Below, one piece after another: positions 47,501-59,400 of a DNA stretch of 64,000 nt (the first letter of the stretch is position 1; every line of letters starts with the position of its first letter). The translations under genes were made by a program, and so were the position numbers. Below the pieces are notes generated by a model that had not been told where the DNA came from, did no database searches, and saw nothing but the letters and a program-made list of their open reading frames with translations. Source of the DNA: Diplosphaera chodatii (lineage: Eukaryota; Chlorophyta; Trebouxiophyceae; Prasiolales; Stichococcaceae); contig JAALGY010000033.1 of assembly GCA_032358165.1 (NCBI GenBank), positions 4,030,001 through 4,094,000 of the forward strand. The letters are read 5' to 3'.

Positions 47501-49349
47501 CAAGTCCGACGGCATGGACCGGGCGGGCGCCGACGCCCTGGGCGGCTTCTTCAGCAAGGTGTGACACTTCGCAATGCTCTATGTTGTTCAGGAGTACCAT
47601 CACAGGATGATCCTGTCTTGTTTTCTGTACAGGTTCTACCACAGGGCAGTGTGCAGGGCCTCGACATGTTCAAAAAGTGTTTAGCCGTTGGCGTTGACAT
47701 GTGCTCAGACTGCTGGTGGCTATGGCGCTACTGAATGAGCTGCTGTGCGAGTTGCTGATGCCGTTCAGTTTTGCTGCAGGGTGCTGACGCAGTGACTGGC
47801 GGCAACCTGCCATCGTTTGGTGGTGCCGCTGACCAGGTGCCCTCCGCTGGTGCTCGCGTCATGCTTTGCAAGCTGTTGATGTTCAGTTGTGTGAGCACAG
47901 CACCCGTGATACTGTGAGGTCAGTACCATTATTCCAAGCTTCTGCCCTTATATCAGCAACCTGAGATTCGTCTGGATGAGCCAAGCTTTAGACCCAGGCC
48001 GTCACCCACCTCATGTACTTCCTACAAACAGCTGCTCTGGATCCTCAACAGGCGAAGGGCATGGCAGACAAGGCGGCGGGCGCCGCCAAGGGCGCCACCG
48101 GCGGCAACCCGCTGGAGGGCGCCGCCGGCGACGCCAAGAATGCCCTCGGCAGCTTGAAGCAGGTAAGCGGGTAATAAAAACACTGTTGCTTCAATTTGTG
48201 TGGGCAAAAGTTAGTCTTCCGGCCGCTGGCGTAATATCGTTGCAGCAAAACACGATCTGACGTGCTCGTCGTGCTGGGTTGGCAGCCTAAAACCCTGCAG
48301 CCAGCACAAACCTCCTTTAGATGCATGTTTCGTCGGGATGCACGGTGGTTCGAGCGTCTGGCTGACTTGATGCTGCGAGTCGACAGGGCGGCGGCGATAT
48401 CAGCACGAAGCCGGTGGGCTCCAGCGGCAGCACCGCCGGCCTGCAGGTGAACGTGGGCCAGACGACCTTTGGCCGCGGCGAGACTGGCACCTTCAAGGAC
48501 CAGGTGCGAGCCGGTTAGGCAGCTGGCCGCAAGGGGGCCGGGCTGTGCGTGCACTCCTAATTGCATGCAGCACGGGGTGGGCATCCGACGGGATGCCGTG
48601 TGCCTGATGTGCCGCTGAAGGTTCGACGGCACGCAAAGGCTGCCCACATGTTGCGTGCCTCTGCAGCGTGTCTGCGAGTATGTGTGAACACGGTCTATGT
48701 TTGCCGCTGCTGCAGGCGCAGGGCGCGGTTGATGAGCTGAAGGAGAATGCCTCAAACCCGCTGCAAGCCACCAAGAACGTGAGCCCATGTTGGCATCCCA
48801 CGATAACCTGGCATGCTCAGTGCATGCTCGAGCCCTGCTATGTCACAGACGCGCAATGAGCACCATGCTGCTGCGCATGCGGCTGTGGCAGTAGCGAAAC
48901 TGATGCGAGCTGAGGCTGCTCCACTGTGCAGGCCGCGAGCCGCACCGGGCAGGAGGCCAACCGGGTGCTGAGCAACCCGGCGGGCGGCCCGGAGCAGTCG
49001 CAGCGCGCCGCGCAGCAGCTGGCGGACGCCAACGCCGAGGTGCCGCGCGCCATCTCCGGCGGCCTCGCAAAGGTAGGGGTTTCGTCTGAGAACGTCACAA
49101 ATTAGCAGGGTGCTGTGTCTGTACACATCACAACAGCCTGGTTGGGTGTGTGAGTAATGCCGCGCGATTGGCATGCCCTGTGATGGTTGTAAATGCTGCA
49201 CAGCTCTGGCGGGACTAAGGCTGCATCGTGCGGCAATGGCAAATGTGGTGTGCTGTGGGGTGCAGGCCAAGGAGGCCATCACCTCGCCCGCATCCTTCAA
49301 CCCCTTTGACGAGGCTGCCCTGCGGGACGGCACTGCCCTGGAGGCCTGA
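38527..49349 (+). CDS. Chloroplast-targeted exon-repeat LEA-like protein 2 (about 39 exons)
   Basis: Exon 1 (38527-38649) is a transit peptide (MAYATQQTGFRTSVQSSRTA...). Exon 2 (39130-39240, GC donor) gives KKAIAAVAAATLALSPLAAN followed by AGP, a lumen-type second signal. About 37 short phase-0 exons then alternate two themes: an A theme (AKGVADKAAGAAKGATGGNP..., Ala/Lys/Gly, helix-prone) and a B theme (DISTKPVGFSGSALQ..., beta-prone, ending DK or DQ). Early repeats are A exons 40374-40499, 40891-41016 and 41404-41529, and B exons 40666-40770, 41168-41275 and 41710-41808. Later a four-exon cassette occurs four times from 44331. The end shares with LEA-like gene 1 the FGRGETGT element (exon 48388-48503), a DELKENASNP exon (48716-48778) and the AASRTGQEANRVLSNP module (48932-49072), and closes with an exon ending ALRDGTALEA at 49349. 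Total is about 1,270 residues, with almost no aromatic residues or Cys after the targeting region. No known enzyme domain is visible. Confidence 0.78.
40374..41808 (+). repeat. Tandem two-exon repeat (A/B theme), three copies, about 515-bp period
   Basis: A exons start at 40374, 40891 and 41404 (126 nt each, AKGAAEQAKGAA...), and B exons start at 40666, 41168 and 41710 (GSKDIAEKPVAFSG...). A exons are nearly identical while introns differ more. Confidence 0.85.
44331..46357 (+). repeat. Near-identical 1,013-bp tandem duplication (cassettes 1 and 2)
   Basis: 44331-45343 and 45344-46357 match through both exons and introns, including the long intron beginning gtatgtacacttcttcttgc. Only scattered substitutions were seen. 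Cassettes 3 and 4 keep the exons but have different introns. Confidence 0.88.
44331..48503 (+). repeat. Four copies of a four-exon cassette (C-D-A-B)
   Basis: Exon C (33 codons, AKASNETQ...) starts at 44331, 45344, 46358 and 47460. Exon D (19 codons, GADAVTGGNLPSFGGAADQ) is at 44605-44661 and near 45618, 46618 and 47781. Exon A (37 codons, AKGVADKAAGAAKG...) is at 44800-44910 and near 45813, 46922 and 48052. Exon B (30 codons, GG(G/S)DISTKPVG) is at 45093-45182 and near 46109 and 47234; the last B, at 48388-48503, is extended with the FGRGETGT element. Each cassette adds 119 residues. Confidence 0.88.
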
Positions 49350-50000
49350 AGACACCCACATTCACGCCAATGACGAACATGACCAAGGGTGCAGGACACC
49401 GGCCAGCCTCTGATGACCAGCCATGTAGTGGGTTCATCTCACGGTAGACAGCACTGCTGTGTATGACAGAGTGCACCATCATTGTGCTAGGCGTTGGGTT
49501 TGACATCCAAGTCGATGCAGCAGAGTGGATCTGGATTGTTGGAGCATGTCGTGTAGACAAATTTTGAGGACGACGATTAGTTGCTGTGCCGATTCGCATG
49601 GCTTGTTGCTTTACAGGTTTGCCTCTGTAACAGCATGACGATCACCCCATTTCAGACCTTGTTTGACATCACGACTGAGCCATCACAAGCTCTCACGATG
49701 ATCAAGTCTCCACCCAGACCAGACTGCATTCTGCTGCAAAAGCGTACTGAGTCATGGCTACAGCAGCAAGCGCCCGATGATATCTGCCGATCCAACAGCT
49801 GCTGCTGTGGTGACGGTAAATATACCGTGAATTGCGGTTGCTGCCTGACCCTATGAATGCCACAATAACCGAGAACGGCCAAAGTTGAGTTGTCTACCCC
49901 CGTAGGCCCTTCAAGCCTGCGAGTCAGATGTGCAGCACATGTATCAGCTGAGTTGCGAAGGCTGCAGATGCACGTGCATGGTGATGCATAGCAACACCTG
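49350..50000. other. 3' flank of LEA-like gene 2
   Basis: Contains TGTAA at 49626-49630. Open frames here lack codon bias. The 3' end of the weak minus-strand gene to the right may reach into this stretch. Confidence 0.35.
49626..49630 (+). terminator. TGTAA polyadenylation-like signal after LEA-like gene 2
   Basis: TGTAA about 277 bp past the stop codon. Confidence 0.35.
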
Positions 50001-50019
50001 GGTCTGTTGCAGGCCAGCA

Positions 50020-50854
50020 GCTGACTGCGCATCAGCGCCAAAGACCCGCGCACCTGCTCCAACATGTGGCCGGCAGCTGCGGCGTCCCCGATGCCCGCCG
50101 CAGCTGTGAAAGCTGCAGCCTGCCCCGTCTCTGCGGCAGGGGTCGCGCTGCCGCCCGGCCTTGCGCCGTCGCCGGCTGTCTCAGCTGGAGCGTCCGCTGG
50201 TGCTGCAGCCACATCGGGGGCAGGCGCAGCGCTTGGCGTCGCGCCGTCTGCCGCATCGCCGCCCGCCGCAACGGCGCTGGCTGTGCCGCCGACCGCCTGG
50301 CCACGCAGGCCAGCCTGCTGGGCAGCCGCGCGCGCCTGCTGCTGCGCCCCACCCACGCCGCGCATCTGCGCTGCGGCGGGCTGCTGGGAAGCCGCTGGGT
50401 CCGCCGACCGTCCTTGCGGCTGCTGGCTGCCGGCGTCGCGCGCCGCCGCCGGCGCCGCCCCAGCCTGCTGCGCGCCGCCCCGGGGCTGCTGCCGTTGCTG
50501 GGGCTGCGGGGCGGGGTCTGCCGCGCTGGCCGCCTGCCGGGGCATCGGCATCCCGAAGTGGTTCCATGCAACCTGCAGCGGGTGGAGAACAGGGCATCAC
50601 GTGTCTGCGCACCTGCCATACACGCCAAAGCTCCGTCCCGCATACGAAGGGATGCTGGGCGGTGTGCGGGAAGCCGCTGACAGGCTGCCACTTGCCTTGG
50701 GGTAGAAGGGGTGGCTGCGCCGCATCGTGCGCACGCACACCCCGCCGACGCACACCACCAGCAACGCCGACACCGCCAGACAGGCCCACAGGCCGGCGCC
50801 GCCGCGACGAACGCCGCCGCGCTGCAGCAGCGTCCACCTGGCCAGCAGCTTCAT
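50020..50854 (-). CDS. Possible single-pass membrane protein with Gln/Ala/Pro-rich tail
   Basis: An ATG at 50854 opens MKLLARWTLLQRGGVRRGGA, followed by a hydrophobic segment (LWACLAVSALLVVCVGGVCV) and basic residues (RTMRRSHPFYPK). After a probable short intron, a G/C-third-position frame starts near 50570 (VAWNHFGMPMPRQAAS) and runs through a low-complexity Ala/Gln/Pro-rich stretch (PQPQQRQQPRGGAQQAG) to HMLEQVRGSLALMRSQLL. The splice phase between the two parts does not close cleanly by eye, and the 3' end is unclear: the frame stays open to 49652. I do not recognise the family. The opposite strand is also open here but is Ala/Pro/Arg shadow sequence. Confidence 0.4.
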
Positions 50855-52250
50855 GCCGCGGGCACGCCGGACGCCTCAGCACCCGCGCCAGCAGCGGTCT
50901 GGACCAGATGGCTGTCGACAGCAGGCGCCGACAGCAGGCGCCACCCCGGCCTGAAGCGCGCCTTGCCGCCCGCAGATGGGGGCACCGCCAAGTGAGGGAC
51001 CGTCAGCCTGACTTGTCTGTGGTGCTGATGGCTATGGCCTGAACACGGCTGCACCCAAGTGTCAGCTGTGAGAACACAGCAGGATGCTGGCAGAGGGATA
51101 ACGAGCTTGCAAGCACCGTTGGTAACGTCTTGCACCACCTGGCGAGGATGCGAGGGCTCCTACGTCGACTGTTGAATAATGAGATGCTCACCACATGCAA
51201 CGGGCAAACGCAGCTTCCCCAGCCGCACAGTCTCCTACCGAGCGCACTAAGACCCCCGTCAGTGCTGCCTTCCAGATCTGCGATCGCGTGCAACAGGGCG
51301 GCAGGCAATTTGAACTTGGCAGGCCGGGTTCTGTGGCCGAGATTCGGCTCCACCAAGATCTGGCCGCCACCGCTACACACGGCGGTCCTGCGAAGGCAGA
51401 CGCGTTGTGGGCACCGGTTCTTGCAATCATGTGGCAGCAAACGAAGCAAGCAGCGCGTTTCGTCAGCCACCACCCACGGCTGCGAGCCTTCTGGCCCACC
51501 CAGCACATACGAGGCAAGTGAACTGGCAGTATACCTCGCCAGGAAGCTGGCCTTACTGCCGGTGGCACCATGACACCCTGATCAAGCATGTGCGGGGCCG
51601 TGCAGTTGCAGCTCGTTGGTTGTTTGCTTGCCAGTCCGACACGCGGTTGAGCGCCCCAGCATCTCACCCCGCCCGCAGATGACCTCGGTGGCTGCGTCCA
51701 CCGCGGTGCTCCTGCTGCGCCGCTAGCTGCGGCGCCTCACGCTGCGCAGGGCCGCAGCCACGGGCGCTGCACTCTGGCACTCCCGCGATGCAGTCCGCCG
51801 CGGCGGGCCACCCCCCGCCCGGGCACCCAGTCGGCCAGCGAACATGTGAGGACTGCTTGCGCTGTGAAAAGTGTGCTGCTGTATCACAGCAGACATGCCA
51901 ACGAACTGGGTTGCAGCACTGCCGCGGGGCACAGGCCCCACAAGTAGTGCAGAGGGCCTGACACCATGCGCTGCGTGCAGATGAGGACTACCTGCATGCT
52001 GAGCACATGTACTCCATCGACAAGGTGGGCAGCAGCACAGCATGCCCAGGTCATAGAGTCCGTGCTTGGTTGGGTCTCTCTCTCTCTGCATACTCGCTCT
52101 CTCTCTCTGCATACTGATGTCCATGCCATTGGGAGCAGACACGGGTGCAGCAGCCGAGTGTGTTGCTTGGAATGCAACAGGGCCAGCAGTGCAAAATTGT
52201 CAGGCTCATGCGGGCAGTGGATTGAAGGGTCCGCATGTGCATACATACAG
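50855..52250. other. Stretch with no confident gene
   Basis: A possible Ala/Arg-rich exon lies near 51679-51848 (MTSVAASTAVLLLRR, then an in-frame TAG, then LRRLTLRRAAATG), which could be a mitochondrial presequence for the small gene to the right. The stop breaks it unless an intron is present. Otherwise nothing was supported. Confidence 0.3.
52075..52116. repeat. CT microsatellite with duplicated unit
   Basis: Two CT runs, each followed by GCATACT; the unit (about 20 bp) is directly repeated. Confidence 0.7.
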
Positions 52251-52611
52251 ATGCGCTTCCGGCGCATCAAGGTGGCCGCAGGGGTGCTGACCATCCTGGG
52301 GGCGGGCGCCGGCATCCCGGCCTTCACCGTCTGGTGGCACCTGTACCGCCGCACTGACGTCCCCGCCTCTGTCCCGGTCAGCACACCGCACCATGCCGGA
52401 TCGATCGTTCAAATCTGCTGTGATGGAATTGCTCTCGTTCCTGCCAGGCACCCCTGATGACCCGTTGTGTGCCTGACAAGCGGAGCTCACTTGGCCTTCA
52501 TCACATCACATCCTTCCTCCCTGGCCCTTGCAGGCGGACCCTGGCCAGGACCCGTCAGAGAAGGGCTGGCAGGTGTGGCGCTGGCTGAACCTGCACCAGA
52601 AGCGAGGCTGA
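52251..52611 (+). CDS. Small single-pass membrane protein (possible respiratory-chain accessory subunit)
   Basis: After an acceptor-like ACATACAG, a frame encodes MRFRRIKVAAGVLTILGAGA then GIPAFTVWWHLYRRTD, a basic end followed by one hydrophobic helix. A donor follows (GTCCCC or a later GT), and a second exon near 52534-52611 encodes ADPGQDPSEKGWQVWRWLNL ending HQKRG. The short basic-TM-polar layout recalls small subunits of cytochrome c oxidase (for example the VIIc type), but I cannot assign it. A 5' exon with a presequence may be missing. TGTAA occurs at 52811-52815. Confidence 0.4.
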
Positions 52612-53459
52612 GGCAGGCTCTGCACCCGTCCGGGAGTAGCTGAAGGATCTGCGCTGTCAGGTCCTTGGCTGAGAACACTTATTGACCGTTAGCTTGTTTT
52701 CTCATGCAGTGTCATTCGGCGCCATGCACATGTGCATCACCATATGCGGCACTGCATAAGTACACAGCCTACTCAGGGAACAGGTTGCAAGGGGTCATGT
52801 TGATGCTCTGTGTAAGAAACCGAGAAGGTGCCCATGACAGCTGATTTCGATATGCAGCAGCGGCGGCACAGGTGCGGACTAGCTGGCAGATCATCCAGAG
52901 TGGCACAGATCAGCCCTGAAGTGCATCGCGTTCAGCGCAGCCTGTCATTGCGCGCACTTTCAAACTTTCATACATTGCTCGCTGCCGTAAACCTCAAGCT
53001 TATCCGCGCAGCGCTCCGCCGTGCACTCTGTCATTGCTTTGAGTCTTTCACAGATCTTGCCTGTAAAACAAGTCGGAGCTTGCCACGCGTGCTGCTTGCT
53101 GATCCTGGCAGCCATCAATCTCACGCTACACAGACAAAGTTGAGCTTGTTGGACAGGTGAAAACTCGTGCGAATTGCCAGAGTTTTGTGACATCAGGACT
53201 CCTTCGGTGTTGCTCGGCATAGGGGCAGCAGCGTAGCGGTGTGTCCGCCCGTAGTCCTTCTCCCAGACATACGATAACAGTATAGCCCTACTGCAGGCTC
53301 AACCCTGATCAGGCCTGGTGACCAGGTGCAGCACTTCACCGCGGGCAGCAGCACCACACGGCGCCAGCTGCCTCACCTGTTGCGCCAGCCTGCTCATGCG
53401 GCGTTGCCGGTGACACAGCACGGCGCTAGGCAGGCCAGCTGCCGCAGCAGACGCCGGGC
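52612..53459. promoter_or_regulatory. Upstream region of the myosin gene
   Basis: Contains TGTAA at 52811-52815 (3' signal for the small gene) and then the presumed myosin promoter. No coding exon was supported. Confidence 0.35.
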
Positions 53460-56400
53460 ATGGCGGCTGACACCCAGCTCGTGGCAGCGGTGCCGGGGGA
53501 TGAGCTGGTGCCGCTGCAGGTGATTGTCGCCCTGTGCCACCTGAGCCCCCTGCAGCGCGCAGCTTGCAGTCCTCATGGGCCAAGCTACGCCCCTGGCACA
53601 TGTCGGTAGTGCGGTGGCACCGGTCAAGCCTGCGGCACGGCAGCGTGACAGCGGCCAGACTGGTTGTACACCAGCTGCCGCAGACTGGCCTGGTCATGGG
53701 GCCCGGGTGGCGACAGCATCACTGCTGACAGCTCCGAAGACGTTGAACGGCGACCATTCTCTGCAGGTGGGGGCGGAGGTGTGGATCCCGGCCGCCTCCA
53801 ACCCTGCAGCCCGCGCCGCCAAAGGGTGGGCGAAGGGGACGGTCTCCAGGATCCTGTCGGGTGAGCATGGCACTGCGGCTCCCGTGACGGCTCAGCCACC
53901 TGCCGCTGGCAGATGCGGTGCTGCCGAGGCATGCTCGGGATCTGACACACCCAGGCTGCATTGCATATGCCACTGCGACGCTGCAGCGAGTTGTCGCCAT
54001 GGCCACCTGCTACGAGCACGCCGCGCACAGCAGCAGATGCATCACCGAAGCTGCAGCAGCGAGTCGTGGCTGTGTGCGACGCCTGAGACCTGTCTGGAGC
54101 CCCGCAAGTCCACCCCACAGATCGCAGTCGATCACGTCTGGTTCCTCTGCCGCAGACGGGGCGGGCGCGGCGGGCGGACAGTCGCTGGAGGTGGTGGCGG
54201 AGGGCGGCTGGGCGGCGGCGGTGGCGCTGGCGGCGTGCCACCTGGTCAACGAGCGTGACGACACGCTGGACGACCTGGTCAAGTCGGACTACCTGCACGA
54301 GGCGGGGTGCGCCGCCGGCAGCTGCGACAGCACCTGGCTGTGTTGGACCCCAAAACACCCGTGTGCCAAGCGCTGCCGTCCGTCACTGTGCATCAGGCAC
54401 ATGGTGCGAGCCTGCATTGTGGCCTCAAACCCTGATGGGCCGTTACCTGACGCGTCTGCAGGATCCTGCAGACGCTGCGCGTGCGGTACGGCCTGGACAT
54501 GATCTACACCTACAGCTCCAACATCCTCATCGCGGTGAGCTTTGCCTCTGCACACCAAGGGTGACCTGCGGTCTATGACTGACTCATGTGATGTCAGCTC
54601 ACATGTGACTGATGCAGCGCCCATGATCAGACCAGTTCTGCTGTCACTGCACCCGCAGGTGAACCCCCACAAGCGGCTGCGGCATCTGTACGGCAGCCGC
54701 ATGCGGGCGCAGTACCGCGGCAAGATCCTGGGCGAGCTGTCGCCGCATGTGTACGCCATCGCGGAGCAGGTGTTGGCTGCTCTCAGATGTATGCCAGTTT
54801 GGTGCAATGCTGTGGCGACGTGCCGGCGAGCTAGCTGCAGCAAGCAGGGTGACACTGCCAGTGCACAATCACAAGAAGAGCTATGTGTCACCCTCTGCAC
54901 AGGCATTCTCCAACATGATGATCGATGAGCAGCGGCAGGCGATCCTCATCTCAGGAGAGTCTGGCGCAGGCAAGACCGAGTCCGCCAAGATGGTGCGCAC
55001 CCCCGGACTCTGCTGTGGTGCCGGCAGGCGTTTCTGCTGAGCATTCAAACCACCTGCTGCATTGGTGCACCGTCCAGCTCTGCCGTTCTCAGCCATGCAC
55101 TGGTGGTGGACAGTCTGGCACGCCTCACAGTGCGGGCAGTTGCTGTGCAGCAACCTCAGCACCGTCAGCTCGCGTGCGGAAACCTGCGCAGGAGCAGCCC
55201 AGATAAGCATGCTCCTCCTTCCCATGCTGGCAGGTCATGCAGTACCTGGCGGGCCGGGCTGGCAGCAAGGCCGCCGCTCCGGGGGGGCCCGGCGCAGAGG
55301 AGGACGAGGCGGCCAGGCCGAAGAACAGCTTCGCGCGGCTGAGCGACCACGGCGACGCCGCACCGATCGAGGAGCAGGCACGCGGTTCTCAGGCGCCTGC
55401 TGTACCTGCCTGCGGATGCCAGCACATTGCGGCCGCATGTGGCTGGATGTCTGGTCACTCAAGCAGCGCGCTGCCATCGCCTGAACGCGTGTCTCTCTGC
55501 TGCAAGGTACCACATCATGCAGCTCCGTGGTTGCAGGTGCTGGAGTCGAACCCCCTGCTGGAGGCTTTTGGCAACGCGAAAACCAGCCGCAATGACAACT
55601 CCTCGCGCTTTGGCAAGTTTGTGGAGCTGCGCTTTGACGTCACTGGGCGCATCTGCGGTGCATTCATCCGGACATACCTCCTGGAGCGCTCGCGCGTCGT
55701 CCAAGTCAACCCGCTGGTGAGGCATGATGCTCGACTGCGCCTGATATCGCCTTGCAGCTTGGCGGTCATCTGGACTTTTCCAACAGTCACATGCGCGTCA
55801 AGCGGCTGTCGAGGTGCAGCAGCTGCACTGGGGTCCGCTGCTCGCTGCAGGAGCGTTCGTACCACATCTTCTACATGCTGTGCGGCGGCGGGCCGCCGGA
55901 CCTCATCAAGCGCCTGCGGTACTGCCAAAAAGCGCATCATCACCTCACAAGACTGGGCTGCACTGGCAGCACCCGTGCTTGCGCAGCCAGACGCTCTGAC
56001 CTGAGGCAGACAGCGTCAGCTGGGCCGTCACCTGCCTCCGCGCTGACGGCCGCCGCCGGCTCTGCTGCGTGGCAGGCTGGAGGGCGGCGTGCACGCGTTC
56101 CGCTACCTGCGCTCGGACGTGACGACGCTGGCTGACGTGGATGAGGCCGAGGCGCTGCGCAACACGCAGGACGCCATGTCCATCGTGGGGCTGAGCGCCG
56201 CCGAGCAGGTGGGCTGTTGTGTCTTGCGAACTTGCGATGTCAGGTCTGCTCCTCCGCGAGGAGGTGTGGAGCACCCTGCAATACCTCGAGCTCGGGTGTG
56301 CTTTAGGGATGTGCAGGTGCGCTGTGCTATTGCGTGTTGGGCTGCAGGCATCAGCACTGCCGACCACAGCAGCATACAGCCAACAGCTGGCGCAGGCGAA

Positions 56401-59400
56401 CCACCATCACCTGCCCAGCTTCAGGTGTGTGCCTGCAGGAAGCGGTGCTGTCAGTGGTGGCGGCGGTGCTGCACCTGGGTAACATCGAGCTGGCGCAGAA
56501 CGCGGCTGACGAGGCGGTGCTGGCCACGGCAGCAGCGGAGGAGGAGCTGCACATCGCTGCGGGCCTGCTGCAGGTGAAGTGTTGCCATGCTGTCGGCATT
56601 GGCATACAGGTGTTCGGGCAATTCGAGGTGCAGGCTGCGCAGGCACCTTTCAGTGCGGCGCACAGGCTTGACAGCACAAGGGGCGCTGGCGGTGTTGCTG
56701 CATGCCGCTGCTCAGGCGTGTGCAGGTGCCACGGCACCTGCCTTGAAGGTGTTCGATCTGGCGTGTGCAGGTGGCGCCAGACACGCTGCTGCGCGCGCTC
56801 ACGACGCGGACGCTGGAGATGCGGGGCGAGTCCATCCTGAAGGTCCTGGACGGCGCCGCGGCCGCGGAGTCCCGCGACGCGCTCGCCAAGTCCCTGTACG
56901 CCAACCTGTTCGACTGGCTGGTGGCCGCCATCAACCGCAAGATCCCGTCCTACGGTGATGAGCCCATCTCGATGAGAATCAACAGATGCGGTGTTGCACT
57001 GAGTACATGATAGATGTGCTGCAGCAGAGCCAGCTTGTCAGCTTGCGCATTTGCTTGCTGAAGTGTGCTGGATGGTGTTCTGCAGGGGGCGATGCCAGGG
57101 ACGAGCGCGTCATCGGCATCCTGGACATCTACGGCTTCGAGAGCTTTGCGACCAACTCCTTCGAGCAGCTGTGCATCAACCTGGCCAACGAGCGCCTGCA
57201 GCAGCACTTCAACCAACACATCTTCAAGGTGCAGGAGCCACTATGCTGAGCAGCTCAGCATCGCCACATGCCGGGCGTACAGTTGCTGCCAATGGTGTAA
57301 GACAGCGAGGCTACCAGGCGCAGGCACGACACTAAACGCTGCTGGACACCGTCATCTGTGTCACCGCGTCTCCTGATTGTGACGCTGCAGGGCGAGCAGG
57401 AGGAGTATGTGCGGGAGGGCATCAAGTGGAGCTACGTGGACTTCATCGACAACCAGGAGACGCTGGACCTGCTGGAGGGCGGGGCGGGCGGCGCCGCCCC
57501 GCTCGGCGTGTTCCCGCTGATCGACGAGGCCAACCGCATCGCGCGCGCCACCTACCAGGTACGTGCCCCCGCCCGCTGAGTGCGCGGCGGCAGACACCTC
57601 GACACGGCTGCCCAGTCAGCACTCAATGCAGGCGGCGACTGCACGGTGCATGTGGTTTGCCGCTCGGCACAGGCCTGCTGAGCATATTCGTGAGCCGTTG
57701 CTGTGCATCACGCTACCTGCTTTGTGTGCATGGCCACGTCCTGGGCACGCGTGGTGGCCAGAGATCAGGCACTATTTGAGCACATCGGATCGTCGCAGCC
57801 AGTCCACCAGATGGCAACACCTGCTGCAGGACCTGGCGCACACGATCCGGAAGCGGCTGGCGGGGCAGACGGGGTTCAGCGCCCCCAAGCGCCCGCCGCA
57901 CGCCTTTGGCGTCGACCACTACGCCGGCCAGGTGCAGTGTCCAGCATCTCGAACGGCAGATGGCCCATGTCGAGCTCGCGAATTGGAGCCTGCTGCCGTT
58001 TAGCTGATGTTGAGCACACCAGCCCCCGGCACTGCTGCACTTATCCATCTGCATGCTGTGAGTCACTTGCACCAGGCGGCGTGGAAGACGCCCACCGTAC
58101 GTCTCATTCGGCGCAGCTCTGGCTGATGAGAGCTTCGTTGTCCATACAGGTGATCTACTCGACAGAGGCGCTGCTGGACAAGAACAAGGACTTTGTGGTT
58201 GCGGAGCATGCCGCGCTCATCCGCAACTCGGCGTCACCCTTTGTCAGGTGCTGGCTGCCGGTGTACGCACGTGACGCGGTTCTGCCTGGCGTGTGCAGGG
58301 TAGCTGCCACTTGATTGGGTCTATCTCAGCGTCTGTCTTGGGATGCACTGCATTGTGAGAGGTGCGTGGGGACATTGGATGGCTCATGTGCTGCACACCA
58401 CATGGTCAGTGCCTCTATGCAGCCGCTCGTGCCTGACCAGGCCGCTTTATATAGTCATTCTGTACACCAGTTGCCCTTTATCCTGGTTTGCACCTTTGCC
58501 GCAGGGAGCTGGGGGCGGAGGAGCCCGAGCAGACGGCCGGCCCGGGGCGACGGTCGGCGTTCAAGCTCAATTCCGTGGGCGCGCAGTTCCGCAGTCAGCT
58601 GAAGGGCCTCATGGCCACGCTGTCAGCCTGCCAGCCGCACTACGTCAGGTGACGTGCAGCAGCTGTGGCACTCGTGGCATGATCATGCGGGATCCTGTAG
58701 TTGCATGGCCGCCGTGGCAGCCAGCAAGGAGGCTGATGATGCTTCTGCCTTCTGAGACGTTGCCGCCTGCTGTGTAGGTGCATCAAGCCCAACCCGGGTG
58801 GCCTGCCGGGGCAGTGGGATGCGGCCATGGTGCTGGAGCAGCTGCGGGCGGGCGGCGTGCTGGAAGCCGTGCGCATCGCATGTGCTGGTGAGCAGCGGAG
58901 CACTTGCTGATGTGGCCAGAGGCACTGCGTGCGCTTTGGCCTGCTGCCGCCCGTCAACGGCAGGCGTCTTGCATGCCCGCCTGCGTGTGAGAGCAGGCGT
59001 GATTTCGACATTTTCAGCCCGGCAATGCACCAACATGGTGGAAACTGCACCAGCGTCTGCGCTGTGTGTGCAGGCTTCCCCACGCGCAAGGCCATCCGGC
59101 CCTTTGCGCAGCGATACAAGCTGCTGCTGCGGGGCGCGCGCGCGGGCGTCGCCGTGTATGACCTCACCGATGAGGTGGGTGGCTTGATTTAGAGATACGT
59201 CACATGGCTGCCTGCTGCTTGACGGGTACCCTGTGTAGCTTTTGACGCGCCTGCGTGCTGCACAGTGCCCTGCCTGTGCGAATGAGTGTCACACGGCTGA
59301 CAGCTGGGGCCTGCTGCGGATGAAAGCTAAGGTTGCAGCAGAAGTGCTGGAGTGTGATTAGGTGCAAAACTGCTAGCAACTGCAGTGCTGCATGCTGGCA

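Noticed and set aside
38527..49349. Ice-binding or silk-like structural protein
   Set aside because: Modules lack regular Thr-x-Thr or poly-Ala/Gly crystalline motifs; Lys/Ala/Asp-rich hydrophilic modules fit LEA-like composition better, though function stays unknown.
50161..51042. 293-codon plus-strand Ala/Arg/Pro-rich frame
   Set aside because: Low-complexity shadow of the minus-strand Gln/Ala-rich frame, which has better third-position bias and a membrane segment upstream.
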